From Clavelina lepadiformis (taxonomy: Eukaryota; Chordata; Ascidiacea; Aplousobranchia; Clavelinidae): a DNA stretch of 64,000 nt. The stretch's first letter is position 1. The number at the start of each line of letters is the position of its first letter. Under the pieces are notes generated by a model. The model was given only the letters and a program-made list of their open reading frames with translations, did no database searches and was not told the origin of the DNA. The position numbers and the translations under genes were made by a program. Shown here piece after piece: positions 24,783-38,500 of the stretch. The stretch lies in contig NC_135243.1 in NCBI RefSeq assembly GCF_947623445.1, positions 8,372,501 to 8,436,500 on the forward strand, written 5' to 3'.

Positions 24783-25931
24783 ATGATAACTAAAATACCC
24801 TCAAAAATATTTCCAAATTCCAAGTAAACATAGATTTTCTCAAAGCCCTAGATTTTCAATGTTAAATGCAGTGTAACATTTTATGCATTTTAACATACTG
24901 TAGAAAGACATCAACTCCACAAAACCAGTGCCGATAATACATCAGAATGTTACATTCCACTTAGTTAATACTGTATTGCTTGTCATATGTGTTTGTGATC
25001 CATGTACATACATCAGGGTTTGAACAACGTAACTTGGCATTTTATTTCTGCTGCAGCATTAATTATTATCGACATTGGTGGCATTTTTTATGTTTTACAT
25101 ATATATATATACTAAGTATATATAACATAAAAATGATACCTTTCCAAAAATATGTACTAATTCTTTAATCAATTTCTTTTTACCAAAATTGTGTTAACTG
25201 TATATATATCATGAATTAAAATCTTGTTAACATTTTCTATAAGGAGCTTTGTACTTAGCAACATAACCCATTAGCATATCAGCAGGTTGTGCTTTTATTC
25301 TCTTTGAACAATAACACATTCTTAATAGAAGTGTTGGTTTCAATTTATTTTTACTAACTCAGCTTATGTTCAGGTTACTAATTCAGGTTACCCAAGCATA
25401 ATTGCCTTACACCTGCTTGATAAAAGTTACTTAAGAATCAGTAAAAATCAAAACAATATTTCATTTGCAAAAAGCAATTAATTACCGTACCATTATGTAA
25501 AACAATAATAAAAGGGTATTTCAGTTAGTATGTAAACTGTGTATTGTCCCACTTGTGGTAACAACTAATTAGTAGAAAAAAATGAGATGTTACGCCCGAA
25601 AGCTAATTCCCTTGCATACTAAAGTTCTAATTTGCCTGTCTTTTTCGTTGAACTGCAACTTGTAATTAGCCAGTGGTAGGCCATGACAACCTCTACTCCA
25701 TTATCTATTTTGACTGTATTAAAAGTAACAAATTTTGAACACATAATCCAAAAATGTAAGACTCAAGTACACGGAGCTATGCACGGCATGCTATAACATA
25801 GGACGCTTCATGTCATAAAGTATTAAGCAAAATGTCATGGAACTCATTTAGGGTATATATTATAGTATAATAAAAATACCTAGTCAAGGTTTGTAATGTT
25901 CAGATGTATCTTTCAGTTCTATGATCTAGAA

Positions 25932-26595
25932 CAGCGTGGTCCAACTGCAGGCCCGCGGGCCAAAGTTGGCCCGCGAGCACCGATTTTTGGCCCGTGAACT
26001 GATAATAAGCTTTGATTCAATCTGGCAACATAACTTCAATTTTTGTTTCTTTGTTATTGTGTAATAATATTGTTATTGACAAAAACTTTTTGAATGATCC
26101 TTTGTAATGCGTAACAATACCACTTTGTCCAAAAAGTTCTCTTAGGTTTTAGTTACACGCCTTGTTGTCCTAGCCCAGCTTGGTCCAACTACAGCAGGCC
26201 CGCGGGCCGCAAGTTTGTCTCAAAGGAGAGGTTTCCCCTTTTAAAAGATGTTGCTATGAAGCTGTACTCTATGTTTGGAAGTAGGTACATACATTTGTGA
26301 ATGTACGTTTTCAGCAATGAACAATATTAAAACAAAAAATCGAAATCAACTTGGAAACGAGGCTCTTCAGGCTTGCCTTCGCATGGCCACAACTACGATT
26401 CCCGTGGATACCAACGCTATTGTCGACCGCAGATGTCACATTGATCAGCATTTAATAGCTAAATTTTGAACTATTCTAATTTCAGTTTTAATTAAAAAAG
26501 AGAACTTTTTTCAGTTCTAATTTAAAAACATTGGCCCGCAAGATAAAAAAAATTTCTGATTTTGGCCCGCGATGAAAAGAAGTTGGACCACGCTG
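25932..26595 (+). mobile_element. internally deleted hAT element with transposase C-terminal remnant
   Basis: The ends CAGCGTGGTCCAAC and GTTGGACCACGCTG are perfect inverted repeats. ATCTAGAA flanks both sides (25924-25931 and 26596-26603). Inside, 26275-26469 reads YICECTFSAMNNIKTKNR and LGNEALQACLRMATT, the C-terminal dimerisation region of hAT transposases (GTF2IRD2/ZBED-like). Just upstream, FPLLKDVAMKLYSMFGS lies in another frame, so the remnant is frameshifted. A second copy of an end-like sequence (CTTGGTCCAACTACAGCAGG near 26180) suggests a rearranged or composite element. Confidence 0.92.
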
Positions 26596-27641
26596 ATCTA
26601 GAATGAGGCAATCAGAAGGATAATGGTACAACACAAGATTAAAGGGAACGGTATCATAATATATTCATTTAATCAAGGAACAGCTTGCAATAATTTATGG
26701 GTAATTAAAGTTAAGTATGCTGTTTTCCATTCGGTGATTTAACAGTTAGGGAGGTGATGGTGAAGCTAGATCAAGCAGTTACCAGGGTAACTAGTATAGC
26801 GACCAACACATCAGCAATAACAATTTCTTACAAACATTATCACAAGGTTTATGAAGAATTGTTTTCAAGTGTGATACAAAAGCCCTGTCTTTTGTACCAA
26901 GTAAAAACATTTGCAATTTAAACGTTGAATTAAAAGCATATTTTTTGTTTTATTAACCAGCTTAAATTTTATAAAAACTGAGTTTAAGAAAAATATCTAT
27001 TTCTCAAAGGCCTTGCAACCCCAGAAATGTTGCTGATGAAATGTATGCACTAAATTAGTGGTTCTAAACATATTTTCCTCACTATCCACTTTTGGCTTAG
27101 ACTGAATCTTCATATCCCACAATTTAACCCAAAGCAAACTGAACTATTTCTAAATTTCATTATATAGCGCAGACAACGCGCTCAAAAGACAATAGTGATA
27201 ATCAGTAAATTAACAGAACATTTTAATGCCAAAATAACATGAAAAACACCCACAACTTTTTACAACAACATGAATGGAATTCTAGATTTGATTCTTGAGA
27301 TTGCATCACAAATCTAACTCCGGATCCAACAATCTATTGCAAAGTTTTGTTTCAAAAGCAACCAACACACATGAAAAAACTGCCTTACAGACCATAGTGG
27401 AAAGTGTGGCACCTGTGCCGCTGAATGCACGAGATTCATCCATATGCACGCCAGTACGGCGAACATTCTACTCATCACGCCAATTTATAATAAGTACACA
27501 ATTGAGGCTTCAATGTACGCCATCAAGCCAAATTTGCATGCACGATTTCTCATTGAAAACTGCCGTACTTTCCACTTTATTTCTCAGCATCTAAGTTTGC
27601 ATTGAGGGAATGTGGTGCAAAAGTTTATGAATTAAAATTCT

Positions 27642-27743
27642 GGTTCTAGTGCTGAAGTGCACAACCACAGGATGCATTTGTATAACAGACCTCAGCTACT
27701 CAAATTGTGACATCATTTGGTTGTGCACTTCTGCACTAGACCC
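27642..27743. mobile_element. 102-bp foldback MITE, copy 1
   Basis: The terminal repeats GGTTCTAGTGCTGAAGTGCA and the complement of GGGTCTAGTGCAGAAGTGCA take up about half the element. AAAATTCT is duplicated exactly on both sides (27634-27641 and 27744-27751). The 8-bp duplication suggests mobilisation by a hAT transposase. Confidence 0.88.
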
Positions 27744-29450
27744 AAAATTCTTGTGTTTGCCTACTCTGCTCGAAACATGCACAGCTCAAAATGTTTGGGC
27801 TTTTACACGTTTAAAACCACTTAGAATGCCTACAAATTAAATGTATTTAGCTATTTGTGCATAATGTGGGGATCAATTACGGTGTGGGCGTATAATTTGT
27901 AAACGGTGTATAAACGCACAACTCGAATATGCAATAAACAACTCCATATCAACAACTACAATGCACGTTTTTGTTGGTAGTAGGTTATGGATTTTTCTCT
28001 TAATGCTGGGCAACTAAAAGAACGAGCAATAGCAGTTTTTGATAATCAAGCCGTTGTGTTCTTGACTACGGAGTCTATGGCAGTATGGTGATTGTTTTAT
28101 AAGCTTCAGACTTTGCTGGGTGCAACTGCACGTTGCTTTCATATAGGAGTAGTAACTAGTATGGTAATACATATTGCTACGGTAATAACCGATAATGTGC
28201 TGCAAACAATAAAAATACTAATCATCACAGGAGAAAGCATATTCACAGAACCCATCTTTCAATAATAATAATAAGATGTTTAGGCATTTTCATGTGACAG
28301 CCGAACCAATTCCTATCTGCTAAGGAAATCTCAAGTACCGCAAGGGAATTACCCACAGCTGAAACACTCTTCTAGATACACCATAGAGTACTAAAAATTA
28401 AATTTAAATCGTTGTTAGATTTCTATAAGGCTATAAATAAATGTTATAGTTATGAATTCTTTGTCATTTGAAATAATGGAAGAATCATGCAAAACCCTTT
28501 GGCTAAACAAAACTTGCTTTCTTAGCCACAAGACGGACATGAAAATATGCATTGGAAAATCTGTAGGAGTGTACCGTACATGCAAAACCGGTGACCGGTT
28601 TCTTGCCAAACGGCTCTATACAATTTTTGAGCTTTTTTATCCATTCAAAAAAAAATTCTCCTTTACCTTCTGAATCGAAAGGTAGAAGGCATTGGCTTTC
28701 ATGTTAATGTGAATTCTAAACTCAAGTTCGATACAAACAATTTTTTTATTTTTTGCGGTGACCTTATATTTGTGGTTTGCACTATCGCGAAATTGCATCT
28801 ATTGTGAAATTTGCAAACATAAGACTAGACTACTCACTTAAAAAGTTTTCATTTTACAATAAATAGTAATAGCCTACTGTAATAAATCAACCGTTTTAGG
28901 GACTATGGCAGTATTGTTGCAATAAACAGCGGTTACCATTTTTGCGTCAAAACAAACCGCTATAGGCAGACCGGATAGATTGTTAACATTTAGCTTAATG
29001 TGTGTGGGACCGTACGTAGAAAAGTTTAATGGCTTGTGGTTATTGCATATTTTAGTACCGGTAACTAGAAATAACGCGATCTTATGACGACTATTAGATT
29101 CGTGAAACTAGCCTACATGTTAACGCTATCATTTGCACGATTTTTGTCGTAAACAGTGAAGTAGCTTTATTGGTCGTCTAACAGTCCAACCAACTGTCCT
29201 AAGATTTTATAGCACCAATTTTATTAGCTTAGTGCCTGTGCCATCCTGTTAAATGTTTTAAGGCTTATAGTTTTGCAAAGTTTTTTACCGACTGTTACAG
29301 CCTTTTCTTCTTCACACATATATCAGCTCAAGCTACAAAGCTATAGTTTTCGTTTGCATATAGGCTATTTATCAAGCTTAAAGCAACTTTTAACCCTTGT
29401 CCCTTTGATTTTTTTTCAGCCTAACAACTGATTAGAAGTATTATCAAATC

Positions 29451-29483
29451 ATGGACATCATTGCTAAGTTCGAAAAGCATTAA
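29451..29483 (+). promoter_or_regulatory. short upstream ORF in the TEX2 leader
   Basis: ATG to TAA encodes ten residues (MDIIAKFEKH) and ends 43 nt before the TEX2 start. It begins 31 nt after a strong polypyrimidine-AG acceptor (29418-29419). The uORF could damp translation. The acceptor has no obvious upstream exon and could be a spliced-leader trans-splice site, as known in tunicates; both points are inference. Confidence 0.4.
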
Positions 29484-29526
29484 GTTTTTTTGCGGAATCA
29501 GTCTGTTACGTTGGAAAACTTCATAA

Positions 29527-32500
29527 ATGGATAAAAAACCTTTTTCGATGAAAGGTCTTGAAGAAACATTATCAGACGATGATGATATTGTTTTACAACA
29601 ACCTGGTAAACTATAGTTTATATATACACTTAGGCATAAGCTATGTTTGTGCAGTTTGGACAAGCATATATATTTTTAGGATCTAGTGCAGAAGTGCACA
29701 ACCAGGTGACATCACAATTTAAGTAGCTGGGGTCTAGTATACAAATGCATCCTGTGGTTGTGCACTTCTGTACTAGACCCCATTTTTATATGGGCTGATA
29801 CTTTTTGATGCCTGTACTTTTTTATGGAAAATCATCAAAAAACATTTGAAATCAATTCCTGACAATTAATTTAACATTGTTATTGTTTGTTAACCACACA
29901 TCAAAACTGATGTACATTTTGTTATTGTTTAGTAGCCGAGTAATATAGAGCATTGCGCTGGCAATATTGCGACCTGTGTTCAATTCCCAGTGGTGCTACT
30001 ATTGCAATGCTGTTGGGCGAGGCATTAATGACGCTTACTCCTGTTCATTGGACCTGATGAACAGTACAAGTTTTGGGCTATACGATATAAAAAAACAAAA
30101 AACAAATAAAAAAATGTGTGATAATTAGATCTTGCACAAAAGCTAGCTTGTTAACCATGGCTCTAGTGATGAGGAATCATCGCCAAGTTAATGACGTGCA
30201 AAGATTTTCTTCAGTTCAAAGATAAAGTTTATATTATACCATTCAGTTAACAGATTCACTATTGGATTTAAGGCAAACATGTTTTTTCACTTGTTCATTC
30301 AATAAGTTAACTTTTGTTGTTATTAAAAAAAGGATTGTCCAGTTTTATGAGCTACTGCTGGTATAAGTACATGACACATTTACTTTGAACCTGGATTTGC
30401 AATTGGTGTTATCTTAAGTCATAAACTTTAGCCATATGAACAGTAACCTAAAGTTGTTTTTTTTTACATAATAGAGTGTATAATTTATATTTATTGATTT
30501 AATGATACTAATACATTATATAATATAATTGATTTTATTTACAGTGTTTAATTTTGAATGAAAAATTGCTTTTTTAGAGAATACAATCAGCAAACTCAGT
30601 ACTCAGACACATCCTTCCATTGAAAACAATGAATCAACATCATTAAGTCATCAAAGCAACAGACACCAATCCAATCAGTCCAGAAAAGAAGTCATTGTCA
30701 AGGTGTATATACTGAATGCTTACTATTAATTTTTTTCAGTTTTCAGAAAAAGTTTGACCTCTGCTTCTTAATTTTAGTAGGCTTTATTTTCATATTATAA
30801 GTTATGCGATACCACATATTCTATGCCAATGCAAATTCTTAGTTTTAAATGTACATACTTATGACAAGACTGTGTTGATGCATTTTGCAACTAAGAAACT
30901 AACATTAAAATCAGTTATTTGTATGTTGGCGCAGTAGCCGAGTGGTTGGAACGCTGGCATTGCAACAAATGTGGCTGTTTGATACCCAGTGGCGCTATAC
31001 CGTTGTAATACCCTTGGGCAGGGCAGTAATGGCACTTGCTCCTGTTCAATGGACCTGGTGGACTGTTCTAATTTCGAGCAATAATTCACACTATATAAAA
31101 AGTCAAAAAACCAAAAAGTTTGTGGCAATTGTCGCTTGCACAAAGGCTAGCTGGGCAACCAGGTCTCAAGCGATGAGGATTCATCGCCAGGTTTAAGTCG
31201 TGCAAAGACTTTTCTCAGGTTGAGGATAAAGATTATCATACCATAGGCATATACACTACATGCGTCACATAAACAAAAAGGATGCAGCAAGAAATTTAGT
31301 TTGCACTGTGTTTTGTTATTAAAATTATTTTAAAAGTTTGGACTGAGTATTTGATGTTAAAAACAAATAAATGCACACATAGTTAAAAACAACTTTGCTT
31401 TGTTGCAGAAAGTATATGTCAATAGAAAGTCAATTTATAATATAGCGAATTGCAATAAATACTGAACTATTTGAAAGTATTTTTATCCTAATTAATTTGT
31501 AGTCAGTTGGAGTATCATAATTGTTATATCATTGCAAGTGTGGAGTAATTAATATGGAGAGGTAGTCATGAACGTTCAGTACTTTCACTCTCAACAACTA
31601 TTCCTATGGGCTCCTGACTAGTGTTTTGATACCAAAATGCACAATATGCTGTAAGTATATCGTCAACTGCCCTAACTTCGGACAAATTTCATTAACAATC
31701 CTAAATAAATTTGTGAGTATTATTTTTTCGATACGTTTTCTTCTATGATTTAGACATTAATGGTTTTAAATTTAAGATATTACCAATTTGTTAATTCAAA
31801 GTTATATATCTAAAAAATGTATCATAATATTTTAACATTTTTATTGTCCGAAGTTTGAATCCTTTTTTCAACACTTCGAGCAAAGTACTTCAAAAATTGC
31901 TTTTCACACTTCTACTTGGATACAAAAATCAATCGATGAAATTTGTAGTTTTAAATTGTTACAAAAGCAAGTACGTAGTAACTTTATCAAACATCCATAA
32001 TCTGTCTATTTTCACAGGATTAAGTTTTTAATAGAAAAAAATTTTTCTTTTTATCAGCATCAAAATACAGACTACTCCTAAAACACCAGAATTCTGCCAT
32101 AAATTTGTACACTTAGCGAAAAATCTTTTTTTATTTTAAAAAGTGCTATATGCTCCATACCATTATCTAAGTTTTAGGCAAAAGCACCCTTTGGTGTTTG
32201 TAGCAGTGAGAGTTAAAGAAATTGTCCAAAGTTTAGATGCAGTCCGAAGTTAGGCCGATTGACGGTATATTTTTAAATGTCGTAAGCTGACACAAGTTTG
32301 TCAATGAGTTGCAAATTTTTGAGCTGAAGTATTTTCATTCTGTGTGATCATGGCGACTGATTACACTACGTAACACAATTTTTGTTTGGCTACTTTTTTA
32401 ATGTCCTTTTATGTATTTTTGGGTGCTGAGTTCAAAAATCCAGTTAGTTTTTTCGTACCATCGTTACTTTTTGAGATATTCAAACTTTGATATAGCTGTA

Positions 32501-35500
32501 AGTATAGCAAATTGTGTTCTACTCTTGCAGTAGATTTTAACTCCACATCAAGGTTCCGATCCGTTTATTAAACGCAAAAGCCAGTTTAAAAACGTTAATA
32601 AGGAAGGCTTGAAGATAAATGTAACATAGTTTTGTCAAACAGTAAGAGTCGTTCAAAAATGTACTTTTGAGCGAGCTTTTCTTTTATGGCCGTGCCTGTC
32701 TTGCCTTACTAAAGACCAAATGTAGTCTCCCATCATTGCACTATCCCAGCGGCCTTTGTATCGTTTTTCCATTAGCTCAATATCCTGATGAAATCTCTCA
32801 CCATGCTTCTCACTGAAGTCACCTAGATTTTCTTGAAAAAAATCCAGATGGGAACATAAAAAATGAAGTTTGACAGACATGCGACAACCCATGTTTTGGT
32901 AACTTCTGATAAGTTTCTCCACCAACTCTTTGTAATTTCTGTCCCTTTTATTTCCCAAAAATCCATCAACCACACCTCGAAATGCTTGCCACGCTTCTTT
33001 TTCTGTTTCATTCATTTTTTCTTCCAAGCTTTTACGCTTTACCATTGTGTTTATCTGGGGACCAACAAATATTCCTCCTTTTATTTTGGCAAGTGATAGT
33101 CTGGGAAACATTGAACGGATTTCTTGAAAAATTTGTCCTTTGAAAATCCAAAGCTTTCACAAACTGTTTTACCAGACCTAATTTGATATGAAGTGGAGGC
33201 AGTAAAACTATTTCTCTATTACTTTGATATGTTTATAGCAAAAATAGCAATCATCATGATGATTTTGCGGCTCTCTCCAATTTCTGGGAACTGCAAATGA
33301 CATAACTTTTCCAGAACCCCTCAACCATCCTTCAAGATTAGATCGACAGCTACCACAGATTACATGTGGTGCCCATGACTTATCCTGATCACCAATGTCC
33401 ATCCCAAAATATAGTCTATATGCTGTCCAATACTTTGTTCTTTTCACAATTTTATATGCGGTGTGTTTACTGCTGATGTAGAATCCACATACATAACAAA
33501 AGCAATCCGGTAAATTTTTGCATTGTCTACTAGACATTTTGATTTCTACTATTTAAAAGATGAACTGAATCTAAGATTTACAAAATGTAATCATATGGCA
33601 TACTTCTCTCTGTAAACACTAAACACGACTTTCTAGTGATACTATACTGAATTTAACAAGCTGAGATAAAATGAAAACTGAGATAAGAAATAAAAGCACA
33701 TTAGTCTGCATTTCACATTCCCACTCCCATTCACTTCCTCAAGTAAATAGGACCGATTTACAACTTGATAATGCTGACAGATACAGATCATAACCGCATA
33801 AAAAACCTACAGTTAATGGAAAATCACAAAAAACGAAAATCGTTGTATCTTGAAAACGATCGATGATAGAAAAAAACTGATAGCATTTTTGGAATCAGCG
33901 CTTGAAAATCATACAGATACACTTAATAAATGTAGCCAAACAAAAATTTTTTTAAATTTTGTTACGTAGTGTTATTTATTGCTAAATGGTTATGACTCAT
34001 TCTGTGCATAACAAGTGTGATGCAATGTATGCAGTCACTGACACTGTCAGAGTAAAACTTTTTCAAAATTGTTCATTAGTCAAGCTATCATGTGAAGCCG
34101 GAATCAGTAGAAAAACATCCGCTTTCCAGAACCTCCTCTGGATCTTCATCATCAGATTTGGATCTAGATGTCACTTTCAAGAAATCGTCACCGAGGTAGG
34201 TACTACGATTTATTTGAAACTCGAACATTATATTCTCATCAAATCTCTACATTAGATGGTAGATGTACCTATGCTTAATATTATGATCTGTGGTATTGTA
34301 TGCTATAATCAGGCCAGAACTCATGTGTTTGGAACTAATGGAATCCAAAATTCAGCCAGTAATTTATTGTGATATGTAATTTACACTTTTTATAAATAGA
34401 ACTACCGGTTAATCTATTCTTTTTGTTGCTTGCCTGTTTTGTTATTTATAAATGTACCGGTAAATATTATGATAATTTTTTTTCAACTCAGTTCATAAAA
34501 TAATCTCCACCATTAATTGTTGTGTTAATGTGCCAACTCCACGAACAGTTTGTTAAAAAATGATAGTTTAATAAAATATGATATATTTTGCTTTCAGTAG
34601 AATATATCTGGTAACCATTTAATTTTTGGTATAATTGTTTGATGCAACTGCGAGTATCCATAAATATATATATATATATATAAACAGCTAGAATTTAAAA
34701 TTTGTTTTTTGCAAAAGTTACTTGGTAAGAATTTTTATTTCTAAAACGATGCATTCTCCACTGCACATATTACAAAAACCATGCCATGGTAAACAAAAAG
34801 TTTCCTTACTTTACATAAATATTTAGCACATATTATTCGTTTTCCACAAATTGAAATTCATACTTCCAATTATCAAAGTTACAATGTTCTGTTCATTGTC
34901 CAGGCTGTCAATAGTAACTCACTCACTCGCTACAAAAATTCCCCATTTCCTTTTTAATCAAACAGGATGTAAATATCGCTGACAAGAACAGGCTGCTTAG
35001 GTAATTAAGCTATATCCATATGCTCGGTATGGTAAAACAGCTCTTCACGCCGTTAGCAGAAATAGCATTAAACGCAGTACCGTATATATCGGGCTGTTGC
35101 TTGGAATGGGTTAGATGAAGTCTTAAGTTTTACCTAATTGTTCAGTGGCTATGTAATTGCTTTCATTGTGTGGTAATATGTGCAAGGTTTCTTTAAACTC
35201 TGTGCACAAGACTCGTATGCACAGGCATTGGTACTGTACTTACAGGCAGTCTTCTGCAGCCAGTATAAATTGAATTAAAGTCAAGCAAAATGGCAGGCTC
35301 TCAGTAGAAAAGGAATACAACTAATAAACTTGCAGAAATATACAGAAATGCAATAATACGTTAAAGTCTAAAACAGCAAATAAAAAATAAATTAATAATA
35401 GTACACACAATCATCTAAAATTTCTAAAAATAAGTATGGTATGGTGCTGAAGCAAAACGTTTACTAATCCATATATTGATTTTCACTAAAATAGGATATA

Positions 35501-38500
35501 TATAAGTGGTAAGAACAAAATGAAATGTCAGTGTGAAAAAGTTTGTATACTCTCTTCAATTGTCCCACATATCCTTAGGAAGTGTAGAATAATATGCCAA
35601 TGACGCAAGCTTAAGTGTGGGTGGAAATTCACATTTTCCCTAGCTATATTTGTCATGCCATAATCTACTCACGTTCTATATTTTAGAAACATGAAAGGTC
35701 GTGTCTCATCAGTTGGTCGCTTGCGAGATTTTATAAATAAGTCTGATGATGAACCACTGGAAGCGTCAGAGGGCGGTGGATATTATCAGTCTGCATCTGC
35801 CTTATGGCACAACCGTGGAAAAATATTTGAGAATATAAAAAAACAAGGTTTTGTTTGTTTTCTGAAAAACAGATTTGTTGCACCATTATGTGTAACAGTA
35901 TGGGCTGCGCAATAAAGTAAAAAGTAATAAGGGCAATGTACGATGTTTCATAAATATACTTCACCTTTCATACAGTTGCTTAAAAATGACTAATACTAGG
36001 CGTTTTATATGGGGTTTAATAACTGGTAATTTATTTATTGCTTTTAAATTTTCCATGCTTTGTTCAATTTATTGTACTATTCACAAATATGAAAAGTATT
36101 TGCCTTTCAGCCACGGAAAGTGTAAAATCACTGAAGCAATCCACAAATCTGGAAACCAGTTCCCGAGAAGGCTTACTTTCGCAATCAACAGAAGTACCTG
36201 TGGTCATTCCACAATCTGATACTCAACCCCAACCATTACTGACCACTTCCGGCTTAATTAAGGTTAGTGTGATATGGCTTGAAAGCTTTTTTGCAATTCT
36301 TTGGCCTACACGATAGTCTCTGAACTTCGTCTCTTTCATATTTGTTTATTATTTTTCATTTTGTGCTAGATTGAAACGGAAAACATCTCTGAAAGCAAAG
36401 AGGACAATGAAGTTAGCTCATTCTTGCAAGGTTTCAAAGATAAAGTTTCAGATCCTCTTCAAGTTCTACGCAAGAAAAAAGAAGAAGAGGACAAAAAGCA
36501 AGAGGAAGAAGAATTTTATAATGTGATTATATATTTGATTTAAACACTTTTTTCACAAACTATTCTATTAGAGCTTCGTGCAATTCACATTTAACAATGG
36601 AAGTTTTACTGCCTGGTGCAAAATAAATAATGCTTGTTGATTTTTTGCAAGATTTTTTTCTGCTTATTGCTATTCAGCTAAAGGTCAAAACTTCAATGAA
36701 TGACTTGTTGAATTAGTTTTAAAAACATCTTTTTTGTATAGAAGCCTGTTACTACTCTACGCCATCGATCAGTTACCAGTTCTACAGGTACACTTCCTTA
36801 GATAATGCTTTAGCCGAACATCGTTTATTTTGCTCATTTCTTTGTTATATCAAAGTAATCTTTTTAAATTAACCCATTTAACAGTAAACGATGTTTCGAG
36901 CAAAGAAAGGAAGGTGAAAGAAATGTCAAGGTCAAACGAAACACCGTTGTCGTGGCGTCCTTCTACTGATTTAGCCAGGTATAGTTTAATCTATTAATTA
37001 TCATAATCTAAGCAGATTTTCTTTCTTATTTCGTTATATCGCGTTCTACTTTATTTTTATCTGTAAAATATTTGTGTGTTACTTTTGCACTGGTTCCGGT
37101 CATTTTCAAATAACCTGTATCTGAAGAATATTACTCCAATGTTGCATATTGACACGTTAACAGTCATATTGACAGTTATAAAAATAGTCTGACCATGAGC
37201 CTGTCTGCCCTCCTCGCTGGCAAAGGAAAAATAGATAAAGAAATGCAGGTCGTTGATGATGTGGAAGAGAAGGGAACAAGTTTGGAGGACAAAGATCTTG
37301 TTTATGATAGTATTGTCAAGTAAGATCACATTTACCTAACAACAGCGGATAGATAGCTAGGGCATTATCTTTGTTTAGTGTTTCCCAATACATTCAATAT
37401 TTATTTCATTAGCATTGATATAATTTAAAATAAGTTGTTATTTGAAGTATTGATAAAATTATATGGAAGTTATTGATGATGTGCTTAACAATATTTTATC
37501 TTATAAATCTACAGTAAAAATGACTCTGAAGAATCAGTTTTTGATATAAATGACTTATCAAATGAAGAAGCCGTTCCATTAGATTACGATGGTTACGTAT
37601 CTTGGAATGAGATTTTATTCGTTGTGCCATTTGTATACTTTTATTTCATCGCCCCAGTTCCTTTCATTATTCAAGTTATTATTACAAGTCAGTATCAGTA
37701 GTAAAACACAATAACAAAATTTTTAACTTGGTTGTGTGCGATTTGTGCTTACAGTAACGTGCTTACTGCAGCTAAACACGCAATCTCTTCTTAAGGTTTT
37801 GGCTTCGGTTGTGTCCTCTCTACTGCATTTTTGTGTATTGTTGCGCCACGTTCTCGACGGCCACAACCTTTCCTTCCAATGTTTGTGAAAGAAGTGACAC
37901 CTATACCTGTACCAAAAGCAATTTTTGATCCAGGAATGCCCATTAAGGTAGTGCTTTTTGCTTAACTAGGTAACTTTTGTACAGGAAATGCTGTTGGACA
38001 TGAAATGCATTTTTCATAACTGCCAATATTTTATAGAAAATTGTTTGGGATTTTTGAACTGAATTAAACTTTAAATTTCACTTTAGTACCAGTAGTTTTA
38101 AATCACTGTAGCTGTTAAACTTTCCATTTTTAGGGTTGGATGAATGAAGTGTTCTCATATAATTCCGAAACATACCACGTTAGCAGCACCCAGAGTGTTT
38201 TCATAACTCTTGATGGCGCTACCCTTAGGATACAAACGCCTCTGAAGTGAGTTTCAATATTCGTGGAATTGTCACTTAACCTTTGTAATGCATCATATAG
38301 ATGCTATGTGCTGACTCTTCTTGGAGGCATTTACATATGTTCGAAAAAAAAAAACCAGTTTCTTAACTTCTTTTGTTGCGTAGTAAAATTACCAAAAATG
38401 CAATTATTTGAAAATGGTATCATGTGGCTCGCAGGATTTTTAAAGCACCACATAAGAGTCTAACAAAGTCATAAAAATCTTTATTTCTCACACATATACC

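Larger units (their letters stand above)
24783..29417. other. intergenic between collectrin-like gene and TEX2
   Basis: Apart from the hAT element at 25932 and the MITE at 27642 I see no supportable gene. The 99-aa open frame at 27295-27594 lacks any family resemblance. A short (AT)n run lies near 25095-25110. Confidence 0.5.

Noticed and set aside
27295-27594. 99-aa open frame
   Set aside because: No recognisable motif and no neighbouring exons; not enough to call a gene.
30928-31000. tRNA-like sequence with A and B boxes
   Set aside because: Acceptor stem does not pair, and the conserved non-tRNA body shared with the copy at 29.9 kb shows it is a SINE.
33208-33537. Possibility that the Cys-rich frame is a host gene
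   Set aside because: It lies within CACTA-type terminal repeats with a TTA target duplication, antisense inside a TEX2 intron, and its continuation is decayed.
34663-34682. TATATA run considered as a promoter or array
   Set aside because: A simple (TA)n microsatellite inside a TEX2 intron.
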